Assembly (NCBI GenBank): GCA_934661135.1 | Contig: CAKUJA010000054.1 | Coordinates: 1-15,785, forward strand | Direction of reading: 5' to 3' | DNA from: an uncultured Oscillospiraceae bacterium | GTDB taxonomy: Bacteria > Bacillota > Clostridia > Oscillospirales > Oscillospiraceae | DNA length: 15,785 nucleotides | Notes under the pieces: model-generated | The model's database searches: none | Told to the model about the DNA's origin: nothing | Seen by the model: only the letters and a program-made list of their open reading frames with translations | Made by a program: the position numbers and the translations under genes | In this document: in pieces, positions 13,781 to 15,785 of the stretch | How positions within the stretch are numbered: position 1 is the first letter of the stretch | Layout: each line of letters starts with the position of its first letter

Positions 13781-14875
13781 GTGGATTTTTTGTGTATGAG
13801 CTGCGGACATCGGGAGCCGGTTACAACCCGGAAAGCACACTGCGGCTGCGGAGGACTCTGGACATTGGATTTCCAGCCGCCGAAATTTGAGCTTTCGGAT
13901 GTCGATTCGCAGGAATGGAGCCAGTTCCGCTATCGAAAGTTCATGGCACTGGACGGAGAAAGCTGGCGCGGCGTGACAATGGGAGAGGGCATGACGCCGG
14001 TTGTGCGGCTGGATGAGGATGTGCTGCTCAAGATGGACTATTATATGCCGACGCTGTCGTTCAAAGACCGCGGCGCGGCGGTGCTTGTTGCGCATTGCAA
14101 GGCGATCGGCGTCGACCGTGTGGTGCAGGACTCGAGCGGAAACGCCGGAAATTCCGTCGCGGCCTACTGCGCGAAGGCCGGAATCGGCTGTGAAATCTTC
14201 GTCCCGGAGGGAACCAGCCCGAAGAAGATCGATATGATACGCGCCCACGGCGCAACGTGTACCGTCGTTCCCGGAACGCGCGACCACTGTGCGGATGAAT
14301 GCCGCGCAAAGGTGGAACAGGAGGGCATATATTACGCGAACCACGTCTATAATCCATTCTTCTATGAGGGGACGAAAACCTACATTTATGAGGTGTACGA
14401 GCAGCTCGGTCGGATTCCGGCAAATCTGGTGATTCCGGTTGGGAACGGGACACTGTTCCTCGGCGCGATTTTTGCGCTGGAGCACCTGCTGGCAAGCGGC
14501 GTGATTGCGGCAATGCCGCAGATCATTGCGCTGCAGAGCCAGAACTGTGACCCGCTGCTGCGTGCGGCGGAGCGGAACGAGACGCAGCCGGAGGACGTGA
14601 CCCCCACGCCGACGATTGCAGAGGGAATTGCGATCGGCAAGCCGATGCGCGGGGGAGAAATCTTGAAGCTGGCGAAGAAGCACCATGTTCGCTTTGTGCA
14701 CGCGCCGGAGGACAGCATTATGGATGCGCGGGCGGCACTGGCGCGCAAGGGTGTCTATTGTGAGCACACCACGGCGGCGAACTACGCGGCCTATCTGGAA
14801 TATTGCCGCCTGTACGGGCAGACACCGGATACGCTGATTACGATGTGCGGCGCAGGTCTGAAATCGGATCACTGA
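13781..14875 (+). CDS. Threonine-synthase-like PLP-dependent enzyme with N-terminal cysteine motif
   Basis: Threonine synthase converts O-phosphohomoserine to threonine with pyridoxal phosphate in the cytoplasm, and this protein belongs to that fold-type II group. With the GTG at 13781 it has 364 residues. CMSCGHRE (Cys5, Cys8) and HCGCGG (Cys21, Cys23) form a zinc-ribbon-like N-terminus. LSFKDRG carries the presumed PLP-binding lysine (about Lys95), DSSGNAGNS (about 117-125) contacts the cofactor ring, VGNGT is the phosphate-binding loop, and ITMCGAGLKSD closes the enzyme. The GTG is preferred over ATG 13754 because AAGGAG lies seven bases before it and the cysteine motif follows at once. 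No other threonine-pathway gene is adjacent, so it could instead be a related PLP lyase or synthase. It has its own strong promoter, and a foldback repeat rather than a clear terminator follows. Confidence 0.85.
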   Translation: MDFLCMSCGHREPVTTRKAHCGCGGLWTLDFQPPKFELSDVDSQEWSQFRYRKFMALDGESWRGVTMGEGMTPVVRLDEDVLLKMDYYMPTLSFKDRGAAVLVAHCKAIGVDRVVQDSSGNAGNSVAAYCAKAGIGCEIFVPEGTSPKKIDMIRAHGATCTVVPGTRDHCADECRAKVEQEGIYYANHVYNPFFYEGTKTYIYEVYEQLGRIPANLVIPVGNGTLFLGAIFALEHLLASGVIAAMPQIIALQSQNCDPLLRAAERNETQPEDVTPTPTIAEGIAIGKPMRGGEILKLAKKHHVRFVHAPEDSIMDARAALARKGVYCEHTTAANYAAYLEYCRLYGQTPDTLITMCGAGLKSDH

Positions 14876-14909
14876 GCGACGCATTGATAGCGGGAAAATA
14901 CAATAAAGA

Positions 14910-14994
14910 CAGCACCGCACAAATAAAGACAGGATTCCTGCGCTTTTCAAATTTTGGCTTGACGAATCGTCTCTTGCCGAACTGTGCGGCGCTG
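14910..14994. repeat. 85-bp foldback repeat after the PLP-enzyme gene
   Basis: The ends CAGCACCGCACA (14910-14921) and TGTGCGGCGCTG (14983-14994) are complementary at 11 of 12 positions. The terminal CACCGCACAA resembles the ends of the element at 1915-2075. The interior contains small inverted repeats (AGGATTCCT near 14931; GACG-AAT-CGTC near 14971). No protein is suggested. It is probably an interspersed palindromic repeat. Confidence 0.55.
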
Positions 14995-15127
14995 GCTTAT
15001 AAAAATGCATCTCTTGTAATTCTGAATTTATTGGAAAATTTACCGTATTTATCGGATAGTTATGAGTATCATTGGACGGTAGATGCGATAAAATAGGAAA
15101 GTTACAAAAAATAGATTTAAAATAAGA
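14995..15127. other. AT-rich spacer before the acetyltransferase gene
   Basis: This stretch is much richer in A and T than the flanking genes and shows no gene. Several -10-like words occur (for example TAAAAT at 15089-15094), but I find none with a properly spaced -35. It presumably holds the promoter for the acetyltransferase. Confidence 0.4.
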
Positions 15128-15613
15128 ATGAATATTAAAATGTTTTCGCCGCAATTTTATGTGCGGCAGCTTGCGGCAGAGGATGCGGCAAGCGCTGCGG
15201 CACTTTGCGGCAAAAATTCACTTTTTTACCAGCATCATCCGCCGATGGCGAGCGCGGAGAGCTTGCTGGAGGACATGGCGGCGCTGCCGCCGGGGAAAAA
15301 GAGAGAGGACAAATATTTTGTCGGATATTACGACGGCGGGGAGCTGATTGCACTGCTCGACCTGATTGCGGACTACCCGGAGGAGGGAACAGCATACATC
15401 GGTTTTTTCATGCTGGCGGCAGAACGGCAGGGACACGGCCTTGGCTCAAGGATGGTGCGGGAGCTGCTGGACGCGCTGCGCGGCGCAGGATTTCGGAAGG
15501 TGCGGCTGGGAACGGACATCGGGAATCCACAGTCGAACGCATTTTGGGAGAAAAATGGATTTCGCCGGGTCGGGCAGACGGAACGCTATCTCGTCCGGGA
15601 GCGGGAGCTGTGA
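15128..15613 (+). CDS. GNAT-family N-acetyltransferase
   Basis: The protein transfers an acetyl group from acetyl-CoA to an amine; the acceptor is unknown. It has 161 residues, normal for a single GNAT domain. Visible are a beta-strand start (FYVRQLAAEDA), a central strand YIGFFMLAAERQGHGLGSRM in which RQGHGLG is the acetyl-CoA pyrophosphate loop (motif A, R/QxxGxG/A), and the late NPQSNAFWEKNGFRRVG block typical of the GNAT C-terminus. ATG 15128 and ATG 15140 are both in frame and neither has a good ribosome site, so the start is uncertain by four residues. It stands alone with a terminator immediately after it. Confidence 0.88.
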   Translation: MNIKMFSPQFYVRQLAAEDAASAAALCGKNSLFYQHHPPMASAESLLEDMAALPPGKKREDKYFVGYYDGGELIALLDLIADYPEEGTAYIGFFMLAAERQGHGLGSRMVRELLDALRGAGFRKVRLGTDIGNPQSNAFWEKNGFRRVGQTERYLVREREL

Positions 15614-15624
15614 CCATAGAATCA

Positions 15625-15662
15625 AAAAAGCGTCTCTGTACGGATGTACGGAGACGCTTTTT
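15625..15662. terminator. Bidirectional rho-independent terminator
   Basis: AAAAAGCGTCTC (15625-15636) pairs with GAGACGCTTTTT (15651-15662). Inside, a wobble pair and GTAC/GTAC extend the stem around a GGAT loop. The A-run and T-run at the two ends make it functional in both directions, ending the acetyltransferase gene and the converging partial gene. Confidence 0.92.
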
Positions 15663-15672
15663 GCAGGATGGC

Positions 15673-15785
15673 TCAAAACAGATCCAGCATGGAATCGAGA
15701 TAGAGCGCTTCGCGGACGTGGAGCTGGTAGTCCGGCTTCGTCAGGTAGTGGAGCAGAAGCTCCAGAAGCACGGCGCTGCCAAGGC
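15673..15785 (-). CDS. C-terminal end of an unidentified protein (partial)
   Basis: A minus-strand open frame enters from the right edge and stops at TGA 15673-15675. The 36 visible residues begin LGSAVLLELLLHYLTKPDY and end REALYLDSMLDLF. It looks like leucine-rich amphipathic helix and is read towards the terminator at 15625-15662, as expected for a real gene end. The family cannot be named from this piece. Confidence 0.5.
   Translation of the reverse strand, partial: LGSAVLLELLLHYLTKPDYQLHVREALYLDSMLDLF

Noticed and set aside
13736..15154. Large minus-strand open frame across the PLP-enzyme gene
   Set aside because: It is antisense to a protein with all catalytic motifs, has no start signal, and is rich in Arg, His and Cys.

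Overview
The window looks like chromosomal DNA of a Gram-positive anaerobe of the class Clostridia (Bacillota), most likely an Oscillospiraceae-type gut bacterium. The basis is strong GGAGG ribosome sites, lipoprotein signal peptides of the MKKxxAxLLxLxLxxxLxAC type, GC-rich genes separated by AT-richer gaps full of palindromes, and the protein families present. Taxonomy is an inference; there is no marker gene.

Positions 1-6338 hold a peptide/nickel-type ABC importer on the + strand. A lipoprotein substrate-binding protein stands alone between two hairpin terminators. After a 161-bp foldback repeat comes a tightly overlapping five-gene unit: two ATPases, two permeases and a TPR protein. A tRNA-Arg(CCG)-like sequence with a damaged anticodon stem (6381-6457) and a decayed TauE/SafE-type membrane permease gene (6580-7160) follow.

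Positions 7261-12213 hold a complete minus-strand operon for a BMP-family (nucleoside-type) ABC importer. Its order is promoter, structured leader of about 150 nt, double-domain ATPase, permease, permease, lipoprotein binding protein. It ends at a perfect palindrome shared with the converging TauE remnant.

Positions 12214-13640 are a gene graveyard. They contain a dense hairpin cluster with a duplicated 29-bp palindrome, the 3' end of a frameshifted MATE exporter gene (-), and fragments of a histidine kinase and an OmpR-type response regulator (+). A four-unit 21-bp tandem repeat follows, and its last unit supplies the -35 box of a near-consensus promoter.

Positions 13781-15613 carry a threonine-synthase-like PLP enzyme and a GNAT acetyltransferase, separated by a second foldback repeat and an AT-rich spacer. 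A bidirectional terminator and the 3' end of a converging unknown gene close the window.

The two importers are ordinary scavenging systems. I found no convincing new biological system. The less ordinary content is non-coding: a possible family of foldback repeats sharing CACCGCAYAA-type ends, the hairpin cluster, the 21-bp promoter repeat, the structured leader of the BMP operon and the mismatched tRNA.
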